Below are positions 36,253-45,158 of a DNA stretch of 64,000 bases, piece by piece (the first letter of the stretch is position 1; each line of letters begins with the position of its first letter). Source of the DNA: CBDFGS01 sp965247255 (lineage in GTDB: Bacteria > Chloroflexota > Dehalococcoidia > Lucifugimonadales > CAUZJF01); the NCBI GenBank assembly GCA_965247255.1, contig CBDFGS010000011.1, positions 310,001 to 374,000 of the forward strand. The letters are read 5' to 3'. Under the pieces are notes generated by a model. That model was not told where the DNA came from. It saw nothing but the letters and a program-made list of their open reading frames with translations, and searched no databases. The translations under genes and the position numbers were made by a program.

Positions 36253-37404
36253 TCAGGCCGCCCAGAGTGCAAGGCCAAGGTTGACTATCATGTCGTGGAC
36301 CGGGAAGTCGGCCGGCAACTCCAAGGGAATGTCGAACTCGCCCAGGGGACGTTGCAGGGCGCTGGCTACCCTTTGCGCGATCGCAGGGTCGCGCCCGATC
36401 GGGGAGCCCGTCACGAACAAGGGTAGATCGCTCGGGACCGATATGTCAGGGTTTTGCATGTCGTGAGCGGCGATCGCGCTCTCGACGACCTCGACGATGC
36501 GATTGGCGAGGTCCGAGGAATCGAGGGTTGATGCGGCGGTCCAGTATGCGGACTGGTGGGTGACTGGCGTCCAGTCTCGAATCACTATGGCGTCGCAACC
36601 GTCAGGCGCGGTCCAGGCGCATATTGCGTCTGGCTGGCTGATGGCCCGGGCAAGCGCGAACGGCCTGAGCTCGACCGTTGATACCTTCAGTCCGGCGCCC
36701 TCCGCGGTCGCCGTCAAGGACCCGACCGACCGGTGAGTGGCCGAGAGTACGAGCCAGTGAGCAGTGTCGACCGTTCCTGCAAGCTCGTGCCATTTCAGTT
36801 GCGAGTTCTCCAACGATATGCCCATATTTCTTCGCGCCTCGTTTGGAATCATCACCTTCGGGTCCATCCCCTTGGCCCGAGGGAGTTCCAGGCGCCTAAG
36901 TGTAGTCTGATAGCCGGGTACTGCGGTGATCGCCCGCCGGTGCTCGCCGTTGGACTGCTGAAGGGCCCGCTGCAGAAGGCCCGCCATTCGTAGCGTGTCG
37001 CTTACCAGGCCCTCGCGGAAGAGCTGAGGGTTTGCCGACTCGATGTGGTGATCGATAATTTCGACTCCGTCCGTCACGAGCACCTTGATGGAGCCGTGCT
37101 CGATGCTCAGCGATGTGACCTGTTTGGGCGTGCCGATGGGAAGGCGCTTGATCGCGGCCTTGCCCAACCTCACTGCGGCGGCCATCCAGCCGCGCCACGT
37201 GGCCGGGCGGCGCAGGCGCTCTACTATCCGCGACAAGCGGCTTGATGCGCCTGGCTCTGGGCCCCCGATGACCACCTCCGCTGGCGGAGGACCGGCATCA
37301 GCGCTGGTCTCACCGGTCGTCGATCCGTCGGAGTGGTCTGGCTCGGGTGGGGGGGGTTCGACAGCCGGAGGTCCCCTGTTGAACGATGCTACCGCTTCCG
37401 CCAT
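36253..37404 (-). CDS. PilM-like actin-fold ATPase with Pro-rich N-terminal extension
   Basis: 383 residues from ATG 37404. Residues 1-60 are Pro/Ser/Asp-rich. From about 95 the protein looks like type IV pilus PilM/FtsA-like (LSIEHGSIKVLVTDGVEI phosphate 1 strand, TAVPGYQTTLRRLELPRAKG, NEARRNMGISLE, and VTGSPIGRDPAIAQRVASAL late). Before its start, in the same frame, lies a copy of the repeat motif of the neighbouring gene (SRRAAFAQFKQEADASDQ), so the two may once have been a single protein. It overlaps that gene by 16 bp. PilM normally works with PilN, which is not adjacent. Confidence 0.65.
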   Translation of the reverse strand: MAEAVASFNRGPPAVEPPPPEPDHSDGSTTGETSADAGPPPAEVVIGGPEPGASSRLSRIVERLRRPATWRGWMAAAVRLGKAAIKRLPIGTPKQVTSLSIEHGSIKVLVTDGVEIIDHHIESANPQLFREGLVSDTLRMAGLLQRALQQSNGEHRRAITAVPGYQTTLRRLELPRAKGMDPKVMIPNEARRNMGISLENSQLKWHELAGTVDTAHWLVLSATHRSVGSLTATAEGAGLKVSTVELRPFALARAISQPDAICAWTAPDGCDAIVIRDWTPVTHQSAYWTAASTLDSSDLANRIVEVVESAIAAHDMQNPDISVPSDLPLFVTGSPIGRDPAIAQRVASALQRPLGEFDIPLELPADFPVHDMIVNLGLALWAA

Positions 37405-38429
37405 CTGGTCTGACGCATCGGCTTCCTGTTTGAACTGCGCGAACGCGGCCCGCCGGCTCTCATCTTCGGGAGAAGCTTGCGGCGCGGAGCGTCGCCTGTC
37501 TCGCCGGCCATCGCCTCGTCTCTGAGCTGCGCGAATGCAGCCAGCCTCGAGTCCTCCCCTGGAGAGGGGGGTGGTGTCGGGGGCTGCGCCACACCCGACT
37601 CTCCCAACTTGGCTTGCTCCTTAAGGCGGTCGAATGCAGCGTTATGGCTGTCGTCCTCCGAAGCAGCGGTTTGCTGTGGGGACGGCGCGTCGTCCGGCTC
37701 GCCGGCCAACGCCTGTTCCTTGAGCTGCTGAAAGGCGGCGGCGCGGCTCTCGTCCTCGGAGGGGGCGGATGGAGTCTCGGGTGGGGCAGAAGTGCTCTCC
37801 GCGGCCGCCGCCTCCTGCCTGAGCTTATCGAACGCGGCGCGTCTGTCCGAATCATCCGGGGCCGGTGGCTGTGGGATGGGGGTCAGCGGGCCCGGCGAAG
37901 GCGCGTTGAGCTGAGGTGGCGTCTCAGTAGGCTGGGTAGTTGCAGCGGGCGAGTCAAGCGTTTGGTCGTCGGTGTCGTTGCTGTTGTCCGCCGCACCGCC
38001 TTTTTCCGCGGCTAGCTGCTGAAACGCCTGGTGGTACGACCCAACGTCTACCGCCTCCACTGGTGGGGGTACATCCGCGCTGGGGGCCGCATTTGGCGCG
38101 GCAGCCGCAGGGACGACAGATGGCGCACCGAGTCCGGTTTCCCCGGCGGCCTCCTGTCGCAGCCGTTCGAACTCCCGGCGCCGGGAGTCGGCCTCGGGGT
38201 CTGCTGCCGGGGCTTGCGGTTGGGCTGGCGGCGGCTGGTCCGGTACCGATGACGGGCCGGCCCCTCTCGCCCTGAGGTACTCGATAATCTCAGGTTTCTT
38301 CTCTTTGAGCTCAGTCATCAGGTCCGCTGGCAGAGGACGCGGCGCTTTCACTCGCACGCCGTCGGCGCTGAGTTCGAACGCGGCACCCAGAGATTCTGCT
38401 TGCTTGACGAGATCGGACGGCGTGGTCAT
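37389..38429 (-). CDS. TubC_N-like N-terminus plus repeat-rich acidic linker protein
   Basis: 346 residues. Residues 1-55 resemble a TubC N-terminal docking domain (LVKQAESLGAAFELSADGVR, ELKEKKPEIIEYLRAR). The rest is Pro/Ala/Ser/Asp-rich and contains at least six imperfect copies of a helical unit, for example RREFERLRQEAAGETG, RRAAFDKLRQEAAAAES, RAAAFQQLKEQALAGE, HNAAFDRLKEQAKLGE and RLAAFAQLRDEAMAGE. Near 37495 the frame apparently shifts: after GDAP the last about 25 residues are Arg-rich, while the other frame continues with another repeat unit and the PilM-like protein. Overlaps the preceding gene by 4 bp (ATGA). Confidence 0.6.
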   Translation of the reverse strand: MTTPSDLVKQAESLGAAFELSADGVRVKAPRPLPADLMTELKEKKPEIIEYLRARGAGPSSVPDQPPPAQPQAPAADPEADSRRREFERLRQEAAGETGLGAPSVVPAAAAPNAAPSADVPPPVEAVDVGSYHQAFQQLAAEKGGAADNSNDTDDQTLDSPAATTQPTETPPQLNAPSPGPLTPIPQPPAPDDSDRRAAFDKLRQEAAAAESTSAPPETPSAPSEDESRAAAFQQLKEQALAGEPDDAPSPQQTAASEDDSHNAAFDRLKEQAKLGESGVAQPPTPPPSPGEDSRLAAFAQLRDEAMAGETGDAPRRKLLPKMRAGGPRSRSSNRKPMRQTRWRKR

Positions 38430-39844
38430 AGGTCGGCCTCCCAGGCCTGCTCCGAGTCGGCGGCAGGATCGCCCGGAGAGGTCTCTTCGGAAGCTTCCTC
38501 GTGAGCTGGAGCGTCTCCTACGGAGCCGTCCGCGAGTTTGCGGCGTAGCTGCTCGAACTCTCCTCTTCTCATCTCTACCTCGTCGCGAGACACGCTAGGC
38601 TGATCGATTTCCTTGGATCTAGTCTGCGGCGCGTTGAAGGACAGGTCCAGAAGAGATTCTATGGGGGGCGCGTCCGATTCGAGTTCGGAGGCTCCCGGCG
38701 CGAGAGATATCCCCCGCTCGGCTGCCAACCTTTCAAATTCCCGGTGCCACTGGGTGCGGTCCGCCTCGTCGAGAGGAAGATCTTCGAGAGGCTCCAGAGA
38801 CACGGGCTCACCGAGCAGGAACCGCACTTCGTCCAGCTTGGACTCGTCTTCAGGAGGGCCTTGCGGGTCGGCAGCGTCTCCTTTGAAAGATGCAACGGGG
38901 CGGCGCTCATCGGCTTGCGGCGCGCCCGCGGCGGGGTGTGACGGCTCGTCGAAGGGAGCTTCCCGGACGGGTTTGGCCTCGAGGTCCACTATCTCAGGCG
39001 GTTTGGCCGTATCGGCCCTACTGACCGAGGGCGCCACTTCGCGTTCGGGAGCGAGTTGTGATCCCTCATCTACTTCTTCAGCGAGGCCGGAATCTTCCAC
39101 TCGACCCATTTCCGGGTCTTCGTTAGCTTGGTCGTCTGCTTCCGTGCGCTGACTTTCCAGCGCACCTGCTCTTAGGAGTTCGTTCGGGTCTTCGTCGGTG
39201 GCCATCTGCTGGAATTCCTGATGCCGCTGCGATATCCGGTCGAGAGCTCCCCTCAGCATCTCCTGGAGGGACCCATCGCCGCCCCGGGTCGCTGCCGGTG
39301 TACCTGTTGTCAGGTCGTCCGTCGATGACGGTCGGGATGCAGCGGAACCGCCCATGGCGACCGACGGGGAGCTGTGGGGTAGGGTAGGGGGCCGGCCGCT
39401 CTCTTCCCCAGCCTGGCTTTCGTCTGGCTCCGCTTGTCTCTCTTCGATGTCTGAAGTTTGTTCTCCCGCCCGGGCTGGGCGAGTCTCTCGCACTACGTCT
39501 TCTTGGATGAAGTGACGTAGCAGGTGCCTTTCAACCTCGTACCTCTCCATGATCTGGTCACCACATACCAGGCACCGGTACTCCTCGTCCCTGGCGCGGC
39601 CCACCATCTCATACAGCCCGAGTTCCAGAAGGACCTTGGGAGAGCGTATGAATCGGCTACGGAAGCGTCTGACCGTAGCCTCGTTGACTCCTAGAGCGCG
39701 ACCGATTCTAGCTGCGGACCATCGCTCCATCAGGGCCCATAGGACGAAGCGATGTTCGTCGGAAGTCATCCATGTGTGTCGGTCCTCGGGAGCGCGGGTT
39801 GGGGCTGAATCACGGAATCGTTGGTCCAGTGTTGGCTGAGGCAT
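38426..39844 (-). CDS. HTH/zinc-finger protein with repeat-rich acidic C-terminus
   Basis: The start is placed at ATG 39844 (MPQPTLDQRF), downstream of a promoter-like TATAAT; the longer frame begins in the leader. About 472 residues. A helix-turn-helix is at about 25-65 (HRFVLWALMERWSAARIGRA and VNEATVRRFRSRF), then a Cys2His2-like site (YRCLVCGDQIMERYEVERHL). From about 130 on it is disordered, with three copies of the helical motif shared with the neighbouring gene (HREFERLAAERG, RRGEFEQLRRKLADGS, RHQEFQQMATDE). Could bind DNA or serve as a scaffold. Confidence 0.6.
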   Translation of the reverse strand: MPQPTLDQRFRDSAPTRAPEDRHTWMTSDEHRFVLWALMERWSAARIGRALGVNEATVRRFRSRFIRSPKVLLELGLYEMVGRARDEEYRCLVCGDQIMERYEVERHLLRHFIQEDVVRETRPARAGEQTSDIEERQAEPDESQAGEESGRPPTLPHSSPSVAMGGSAASRPSSTDDLTTGTPAATRGGDGSLQEMLRGALDRISQRHQEFQQMATDEDPNELLRAGALESQRTEADDQANEDPEMGRVEDSGLAEEVDEGSQLAPEREVAPSVSRADTAKPPEIVDLEAKPVREAPFDEPSHPAAGAPQADERRPVASFKGDAADPQGPPEDESKLDEVRFLLGEPVSLEPLEDLPLDEADRTQWHREFERLAAERGISLAPGASELESDAPPIESLLDLSFNAPQTRSKEIDQPSVSRDEVEMRRGEFEQLRRKLADGSVGDAPAHEEASEETSPGDPAADSEQAWEADL

Positions 39845-40333
39845 ATTCACCGTCCGCGATGTTCGGGCTTTGTTCGTCGCCGCACTAATTATCGTGCGAT
39901 CCTGTCTTGAGTATACGGATAAAACACGTACAAAGCAAGGTGTGTCCGCACATATTATACCGCACATCTATAGGAAGATTGCAATATAGAGGAGTCGGGG
40001 CGAGGCGTAGAGTGTATAGTCGCAGAAAGAGAGGTAGAACATCTGTAGAATAGTCGTAAACAGACTGTATATGATACGAGAACTACATGGAGGAGGGAAA
40101 GCGACCGCGGAGGACTGCATGCAGAGTTCCGGAGGTCGGTTTGGGACGAAAGGTCCTTGGGACCCCTTCGGCTTATGCGTCTGGAGGCGGTACGTGCCCC
40201 TTTAGAGTACTCTGGAACGTACGCATAACGTTATGAGAACACATGGAGAAAGTAGAGAGATAGTGCCAAGTGATCGGAGAAAGTACGGGAAAAGCCGAGG
40301 GTCGGAGCGTAGCTGATGTGGGCGCGGGATAAC
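39845..40333. other. Gap of about 490 bp, AT-richer than its surroundings
   Basis: No gene is visible. On the minus strand TTGCAA (39984-39979) and a perfect TATAAT (39959-39954) are 19 bp apart and would drive the HTH/zinc-finger gene from about 39845. The 39990-40320 stretch is purine-rich, with repeated short GTATA and ATACG words, but no stem-loop or gene. Confidence 0.5.
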
Positions 40334-40918
40334 CTAGGGAGCGGTGGGACTGGAGTCAGAGTTGGACGGCGACGAGGAGACGGTCGCGCGCACCTCTTTG
40401 ATGAGGTTCTCGAAGGCGGGGATGAAATGGACGCTTTGGGAGAGGAATTTGCCGATATAGTGACTGGTCATCCTCGCCGAGAGCTCCAGCTCTGCTGCGT
40501 CGCTTACCTCTTTGAGCGCGGAGTCGATCTTAGCGATCTGGTCGTGTAGCCCTCGCCGGTACTCGTCCTCCATCGCCGAGAGAGTAGCGCGCGCATGTTG
40601 TGCCAGCTCCTGAGCGGCTTGCCGGGCCTCTTCGATTATCGTCTTGGCTCGGTCCTGCGCGTCGCGGGTGGTCTGCTCGGCCCTTGCCTGCGCCGTGGCC
40701 TCCGCCTCTTCCTCTATGGTGGAGGCTAAACCCTGTGCGTCTTCGACGGTCTTCGTGGCCAGCTCGTGAAGGGAAGAGACGTGGTCAAGCTGTTTCAGCT
40801 TCTCACGGTGCTCTCTGATGAGCTTCTCGAAAAAGATGACGACATCTGTCTCGGCGAGGCCCTCAGCGACTACGCGAAAGTCCTGACCCCAGAGCGTCTT
40901 GATCTTCTCTTCGTTCAC
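40334..40918 (-). CDS. DivIVA-like coiled-coil protein, paralogue A
   Basis: 194 residues. The opening MNEEKIKTLWGQDFRVVAEG, then a long coiled coil (about 50-140) rich in Ala, Glu and Gln, a short beta-like stretch (LELSARMTSHYIGKFL) and a Pro/Ser tail. The first 30 residues (LWGxxFRVVxEGLxExxVxxF) are shared with the next gene, so the two are paralogues. Reads toward the HTH/zinc-finger gene across the 490-bp gap. Role unknown; the resemblance to DivIVA (membrane-curvature/cell-pole scaffold) is by overall form only. Confidence 0.6.
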   Translation of the reverse strand: MNEEKIKTLWGQDFRVVAEGLAETDVVIFFEKLIREHREKLKQLDHVSSLHELATKTVEDAQGLASTIEEEAEATAQARAEQTTRDAQDRAKTIIEEARQAAQELAQHARATLSAMEDEYRRGLHDQIAKIDSALKEVSDAAELELSARMTSHYIGKFLSQSVHFIPAFENLIKEVRATVSSSPSNSDSSPTAP

Positions 40919-41025
40919 GGCGCTACCTCTATTCGAGGCTCGTCCGGGGTAGGGAGGGAGGAGTTATGTTAGAGGAGAGGGACGACATGGCCTGGGAGCA
41001 GGAGTTGCGAGGCCACCAGGGGGGA

Positions 41026-41685
41026 CTAACGCTTGGAGGAGACTTTCTCCTTCTTCTGGCCGACGATCGCGGGCTGAGGTTCGTCACCCTCTTCGAGGAC
41101 GCCCCCGTGTCCTGTCTCCTTCATAAGCTCGTCTAGGCCGGGGAGCATGTTGTTGCTGGTCTCGCTTACCGTGGACCTAATCTCTTCCACGAACTTTACG
41201 GTAAATCGCCTGACAATATACTCGGCTTCCAGCTTCGCCTCAGATACGATCCCAGGGACCATTTCCTTGGCCACTTGAATAATCGACTGGGCCTCTCGTC
41301 GCGCATCAGCGACGATCTCGCCCGCCTCGCCCTCGGCTTTGGCGACCGCGGCGCTGGACTGCTCGGTGGCCCCCCGCTCGATCTTCTTCACAAGACGCTG
41401 GGCCTGCTCTCGGGCCTGCTCCTGCGCTGCGGCGAGGTGCGCGGCGGATTCCTCTTCCGCCTCCTCGCGCGCCTGCTGTTTGATACTCTCCGCAAGCTTG
41501 TCCGCTTCGACCACGGTTTGCTCGGCGAGTTTCAGCAAGGAGGCCTGCTGGCCTTTGTCTTGCCTGCCCTGGCGGGATTTCTCCATCAGGCCGTTCACGA
41601 ACGAGACCACCTCTTCCTCTGACAGCCCCTCAGGCACCACACGGAACTCGTTTCCCCACAGCTCTCTCACATCTTCTTTTTCCAT
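41026..41685 (-). CDS. DivIVA-like coiled-coil protein, paralogue B
   Basis: 219 residues. MEKEDVRELWGNEFRVVPEG matches paralogue A. Long coiled coil at about 45-150, a hydrophobic patch IIQVAKEMVPGIVSEAKLEA, then VKFVEEIRSTVSET and a Lys-rich C-terminus. Good ribosome-binding site (GGAG 9 bp before ATG). It is 107 bp from paralogue A on the same strand. Both belong to the minus-strand block ending with the PilM-like gene. Confidence 0.6.
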   Translation of the reverse strand: MEKEDVRELWGNEFRVVPEGLSEEEVVSFVNGLMEKSRQGRQDKGQQASLLKLAEQTVVEADKLAESIKQQAREEAEEESAAHLAAAQEQAREQAQRLVKKIERGATEQSSAAVAKAEGEAGEIVADARREAQSIIQVAKEMVPGIVSEAKLEAEYIVRRFTVKFVEEIRSTVSETSNNMLPGLDELMKETGHGGVLEEGDEPQPAIVGQKKEKVSSKR

Positions 41686-41946
41686 GGGTGGCTCCTTTCG
41701 GTTTCCCCGTTCAACTCCGGCCGCATAGGTCGACCGGAGCGGGGTGTAGGCGCCCGCTTTTTTGACGGACGGAGTATAGCAGCGGCGCAGTACGCAGTCA
41801 ATCGACGCCTGCTCACGGGCGGGGGCCAGGATTGGATGCGCGAGCCTCGGTCAGCAGTGGCCCTCTTTGATTTTGACATCGCCCATGTCCAACGGTAGGA
41901 TTGCGACTGACGCTGACCCGCCTGCTCGGGGCGTCGAGAGGCCAAC

Positions 41947-43080
41947 GTGAAGTTTGGGCTGCTATACGAGATGCAGCGCCCCTCACCCGATGGGGTAGTG
42001 GATGAGAAACGCCTGCTCGAGGAGACTCTCGAGCAGTGCGTGCTGGCGGACAAGGTCGGCTTCGACTACCTGTGGTTCGTCGAGCACCACTTCCTTACCA
42101 CATTCTCCGGCTCTTCATCCCCTGAGGTGATATACGGCGCCTTGAGCCGGATGACCAAGCGCATCAGGCTCGGATTCGGAGTGGTGATACTGCCGCATCA
42201 CCACCCTATCCGCGTGGCCGAGAGAGTCGCCATGGTCGACCAAATGTCCGACGGCCGGGTGGAGTTCGGGACCGGACGCAGCAGCCCCTATGAGCAGCTT
42301 GGCTTCGAAGTAGACCCCAGGGACAGTCGAGATATGTGGGATGAGTCGCTGAGGATTGTCCCGCAGATATGGATGAGCGACGAGTTCGAGTGGGAAGGGC
42401 GGTTCTGGAACATCCCTCCGCGGCGTATCCTCCCGAAACCCCTCCAGAAGCCCCATCCTCCGATCTGGGTAGCCTCCATGCAGCCTGAGACTTACCGTTT
42501 AGCCGCGGAGCGCGGCATCGGGGTCCTCGCCTTCTCCTCGAACGCGCCCTCGACTCTGGCGGAGCATATCGCCGAATACAAACGCGCGGTCAAGGACGCG
42601 GAGCCGGTGGGCGCCTTCGTCAACGACCAGTGGGCGAACTTCACCATCGGGCACTGTGGAGAGCATAACTTGGAGGCCCAGGAGCTGGGCGCACGTGCCA
42701 TCAGGTCCTTCTTCGGGCCCGACCGCCCTTACACACAGGGCCGCGCGGATGCGTACAAGAAGCTCCTCGAGGCGTGGGGCGGGGTGCCCGACCACCTTCA
42801 GGCCGATTTTCGGCGGAGAATGGGCAAAGAGGTCGACCTAGGTGGTGGCGGCGACGTCAACTTCGCGGCATGGGGCGAGATGGATGCGGCTACCCTATCT
42901 GAGCGCGGCGTCATAGTCGCAGGCGACCCCGACAGCTGCATCGAAGGCGTCACACGCCACCAGGAGTCCGGCGCCGATCAGCTAATCCTGGTTATGCAGA
43001 CGGACCAAGTCCCCCACGAAAAGGTCATGAGCTCCATCGAGCTATTCGCAACGCGCGTGATTCCCTCGTTCAGGCAGTAG
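41947..43080 (+). CDS. LLM-class (luciferase-like) flavin-dependent oxidoreductase
   Basis: 377 residues, the normal length for a bacterial luciferase-like monooxygenase (TIM-barrel). Family marks: KFGLLYEMQRPSPDG at the start, VEHHFLTTFSG (substrate/flavin region), RIRLGFGVVILPHHHPIRVA, VDQMSDGRVEFGTGRS, HPPIWVASMQPETY, and a C-terminal IVAGDPDSCIEGVTRHQE. It uses reduced flavin (FMN or F420) and oxygen or an organic acceptor. Such enzymes are abundant in SAR202-like bacteria. It has its own promoter region and ends 121 bp before tRNA-Leu. Confidence 0.9.
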   Translation: MKFGLLYEMQRPSPDGVVDEKRLLEETLEQCVLADKVGFDYLWFVEHHFLTTFSGSSSPEVIYGALSRMTKRIRLGFGVVILPHHHPIRVAERVAMVDQMSDGRVEFGTGRSSPYEQLGFEVDPRDSRDMWDESLRIVPQIWMSDEFEWEGRFWNIPPRRILPKPLQKPHPPIWVASMQPETYRLAAERGIGVLAFSSNAPSTLAEHIAEYKRAVKDAEPVGAFVNDQWANFTIGHCGEHNLEAQELGARAIRSFFGPDRPYTQGRADAYKKLLEAWGGVPDHLQADFRRRMGKEVDLGGGGDVNFAAWGEMDAATLSERGVIVAGDPDSCIEGVTRHQESGADQLILVMQTDQVPHEKVMSSIELFATRVIPSFRQ

Positions 43081-43201
43081 CGGCCCGGGTTTCTCCGAGT
43101 GCCCAAAAGAGCCACCCCGCCACTAGGCGCCTGCGCATCCTGGCCCCGGCTGGGGCCGGCATCCGCGGGGATGTTATCCTGGTTCGAGCACTTCACCGCG
43201 T

Positions 43202-43286
43202 GCCCAGGTGGCGGAATGGTAGACGCGGCGGACTTAAAATCCGCTTCCCTTTATCGGGAGTGGGGGTTCGAATCCCTTCCTGGGCA
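43202..43286 (+). tRNA. tRNA-Leu (anticodon UAA)
   Basis: 85 nt: acceptor stem GCCCAGG/CCUGGGC perfect, anticodon loop CUUAAAA with UAA, long class II variable arm, T loop UUCGAAU, discriminator A286; CCA is not encoded. It is the target of the neighbouring integrase: the gene ends 89 bp before the integrase stop. Confidence 0.95.
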
Positions 43287-43351
43287 CCCCATAACGATGC
43301 GGTGCATGGCTTTCGACCGTACGCCCCGCTTCATGCTCGCATCGGCGATTT

Positions 43352-43371
43352 GCCGCCATTCTGCCGCCATT
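43352..43371. promoter_or_regulatory. Candidate integrase arm-type site beside tRNA-Leu
   Basis: TGCCGCCATTCTGCCGCCAT: two GCCGCCA half-sites in direct order, 11 bp apart, just before the integrase stop codon. Related to GCCGACATTTTGCCGACCA at 7155 and 50097. Function is inferred from position only. Confidence 0.4.
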
Positions 43372-43374
43372 TTT

Positions 43375-44514
43375 CTAGGGTACTGTTATCTGAGCCCGTT
43401 CCATCGCGTCTGCGAATGCGTCTGCTGCTGCCCGTTGGAGGCCCGGCGCGACGTGAGAATAGGTGTCTGCTGTGATCGCGATGCTGGCATGGCCTAGGCG
43501 CTCTTGGACAATTTTCAGGTGAGTCCCCGCCTGAAGTAGCAAGGTCGCATGGAAGTGCCGCAGATCGTGCAAGCGCACGTCGCCAATCCCCGATTCATTG
43601 GCCAGCTTCTTAAATCCGCGGGTGAGGGCGTTCGGATCGAACGGGTTCCCCAAGGGGTTAACGAATACAAGCCCTGTGTCGTCGTAGGTTTCGCCCAACT
43701 CAGCCCGGACTAGAATCTGGCGCCCGTGGAGCTCGCGTAGCATGTCCACGGTTACGGAGTCTAGGGCGATGGACCGACGGCTCTTTGCTGTCTTAGGTGG
43801 TGTGAAGACCAATCCTCGTCCGACGACACGCTGGAGAGACTGGGAGATCGCCGCCGTGCTGTTCTCCAGATTCACGTCAGCCCAACGAAGGCCAAGGCAC
43901 TCACCCCGACGGACGCCGGTCCGGGCCATGAAAGCGAGTGGCGGCCCGTAGGGAGTACTTTTGGCCAGGTCCAGGATCCGCCACACTTCTTCGGCGTCGG
44001 GTGGCCGGACTTCCCGCTGCTCGATCTTGGGCGGATCAACCGCGTCGGCGACGTTCACATGCACTAATCCCCATCGAACCGCGTGCTTCAGGCTCTCTTT
44101 GAGCACAACGTGAACGTGCCGGACACTACGAGCTGACTTCCCTCGGGCCAGGAGCTTCGCTTCGAGTTGCTGAACCTCGACGGCTCGAAGCTGCGTTAGC
44201 TGGATATGGCCGAGGATCGGTGTGATGTGAAGGCGAATATCGCCCTCGTACCGATAGGCCGTCCGGGCCCGGGTGTTCGGGACCGCGTAGTCTCGATACC
44301 AGCGTTGTAAGTACTCAGCTACGGTGATCTTGCTGGTATCGAGCGGTAGGCCCTTGTCGAGGGACGCCAGGACCTCCCGGAGCCGCCGATCAGCGTCAGC
44401 CCGCTTGCCCCGGACGTTCAGGAAACGGCGCTGACGCCGGCCGTTGGCGTCTCGGCCCACGTCGATTGTCAGCTCCCAGCTGTTCTTACCCCGACGGCGG
44501 ATTCGGCCTTTCAT
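43375..44514 (-). CDS. Tyrosine recombinase/integrase
   Basis: 379 residues. SAM-like arm-binding and core-binding domains, then the catalytic domain with R202 (GVRRGECLGLRW), H316 and R319 (HDLRH), H342 (LGHAS) and Y352 (ADTYSH). All active-site residues are intact. It reads toward the tRNA-Leu gene, the usual arrangement for a tRNA-targeted integrative element. Its start overlaps the stop of the next gene upstream (ATGA), so they are co-translated. Confidence 0.93.
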   Translation of the reverse strand: MKGRIRRRGKNSWELTIDVGRDANGRRQRRFLNVRGKRADADRRLREVLASLDKGLPLDTSKITVAEYLQRWYRDYAVPNTRARTAYRYEGDIRLHITPILGHIQLTQLRAVEVQQLEAKLLARGKSARSVRHVHVVLKESLKHAVRWGLVHVNVADAVDPPKIEQREVRPPDAEEVWRILDLAKSTPYGPPLAFMARTGVRRGECLGLRWADVNLENSTAAISQSLQRVVGRGLVFTPPKTAKSRRSIALDSVTVDMLRELHGRQILVRAELGETYDDTGLVFVNPLGNPFDPNALTRGFKKLANESGIGDVRLHDLRHFHATLLLQAGTHLKIVQERLGHASIAITADTYSHVAPGLQRAAADAFADAMERAQITVP

Positions 44515-45116
44515 GATTTGACGTCGTTCCTTTCTCTCTGGCGCTCCCTCTCTTCTGCCTCCAGGTCCACTTGCTCACCGGCCTTTTGTGCCTCAGCTAT
44601 TCTCATCCGAAGCTCTCGTGTTGCTGGCTGAAATCCCAAGCGGGGAATCGCCCTCCACACGTCAATCCTGAACCGCTCATGTGCCGCTAGCATGAGGTCA
44701 ATGTCGCGCTTGTCTTCGTTATGCTCCAGGCGGCGAAGGTATTCCCTTACCACAACGTGCACGGAAAAGATGCTAAGGTTCGGCGCTGCTCTTCTTACCC
44801 GAAGAGCCCATCGGGCCTCTTCTTTGGTGAAACGTTCTTTTTGTCCATTCGTCGCCATGGCCGATCCATACAAGGCATCCAGAATCTCCCTTACCTCGCT
44901 TGGCTCCGCATCAATCAGCGTCCACTCTTCCGAAACGTCGCCTAGTTGAAGATCCGAGACAATGCGTTGCACGGTTCGTCGCGAAGGAAGTCGGTTCTTG
45001 AATTTCTTGTCTTGTGCTAGATCCGTGTAAATTTGGGAGGGTGTCCACCCCCTCGCTTCCGCAAGCGTCCTGATCCGCTCTAAGATATCACCGTCGATGT
45101 AACGCTTTCGTGGCAT
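44511..45116 (-). CDS. Element-encoded HTH-like protein of unknown function
   Basis: The start is placed at ATG 45116 (MPRKRYIDGDILERIRTLAE); the 29 codons upstream are in the divergent promoter region. About 201 residues. A helical N-terminal region (GWTPSQIYTDLAQDKKF, LPSRRTVQRIVSDLQLG) looks like a helix-turn-helix, followed by a charged helical domain and a Glu/Arg-rich tail. Its overlap with the integrase suggests a helper or regulator of excision. No family is recognised. Confidence 0.6.
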   Translation of the reverse strand: MPRKRYIDGDILERIRTLAEARGWTPSQIYTDLAQDKKFKNRLPSRRTVQRIVSDLQLGDVSEEWTLIDAEPSEVREILDALYGSAMATNGQKERFTKEEARWALRVRRAAPNLSIFSVHVVVREYLRRLEHNEDKRDIDLMLAAHERFRIDVWRAIPRLGFQPATRELRMRIAEAQKAGEQVDLEAEERERQRERNDVKS

Positions 45117-45158
45117 TAACTGGCCCTTTCGTGTCGCGAGTATCACTATACATGACCA

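Noticed and set aside
38613..39152. Ser-rich plus-strand ORF opposite the HTH/zinc-finger gene
   Set aside because: Low-complexity antisense of the acidic repeat region; no start signal.
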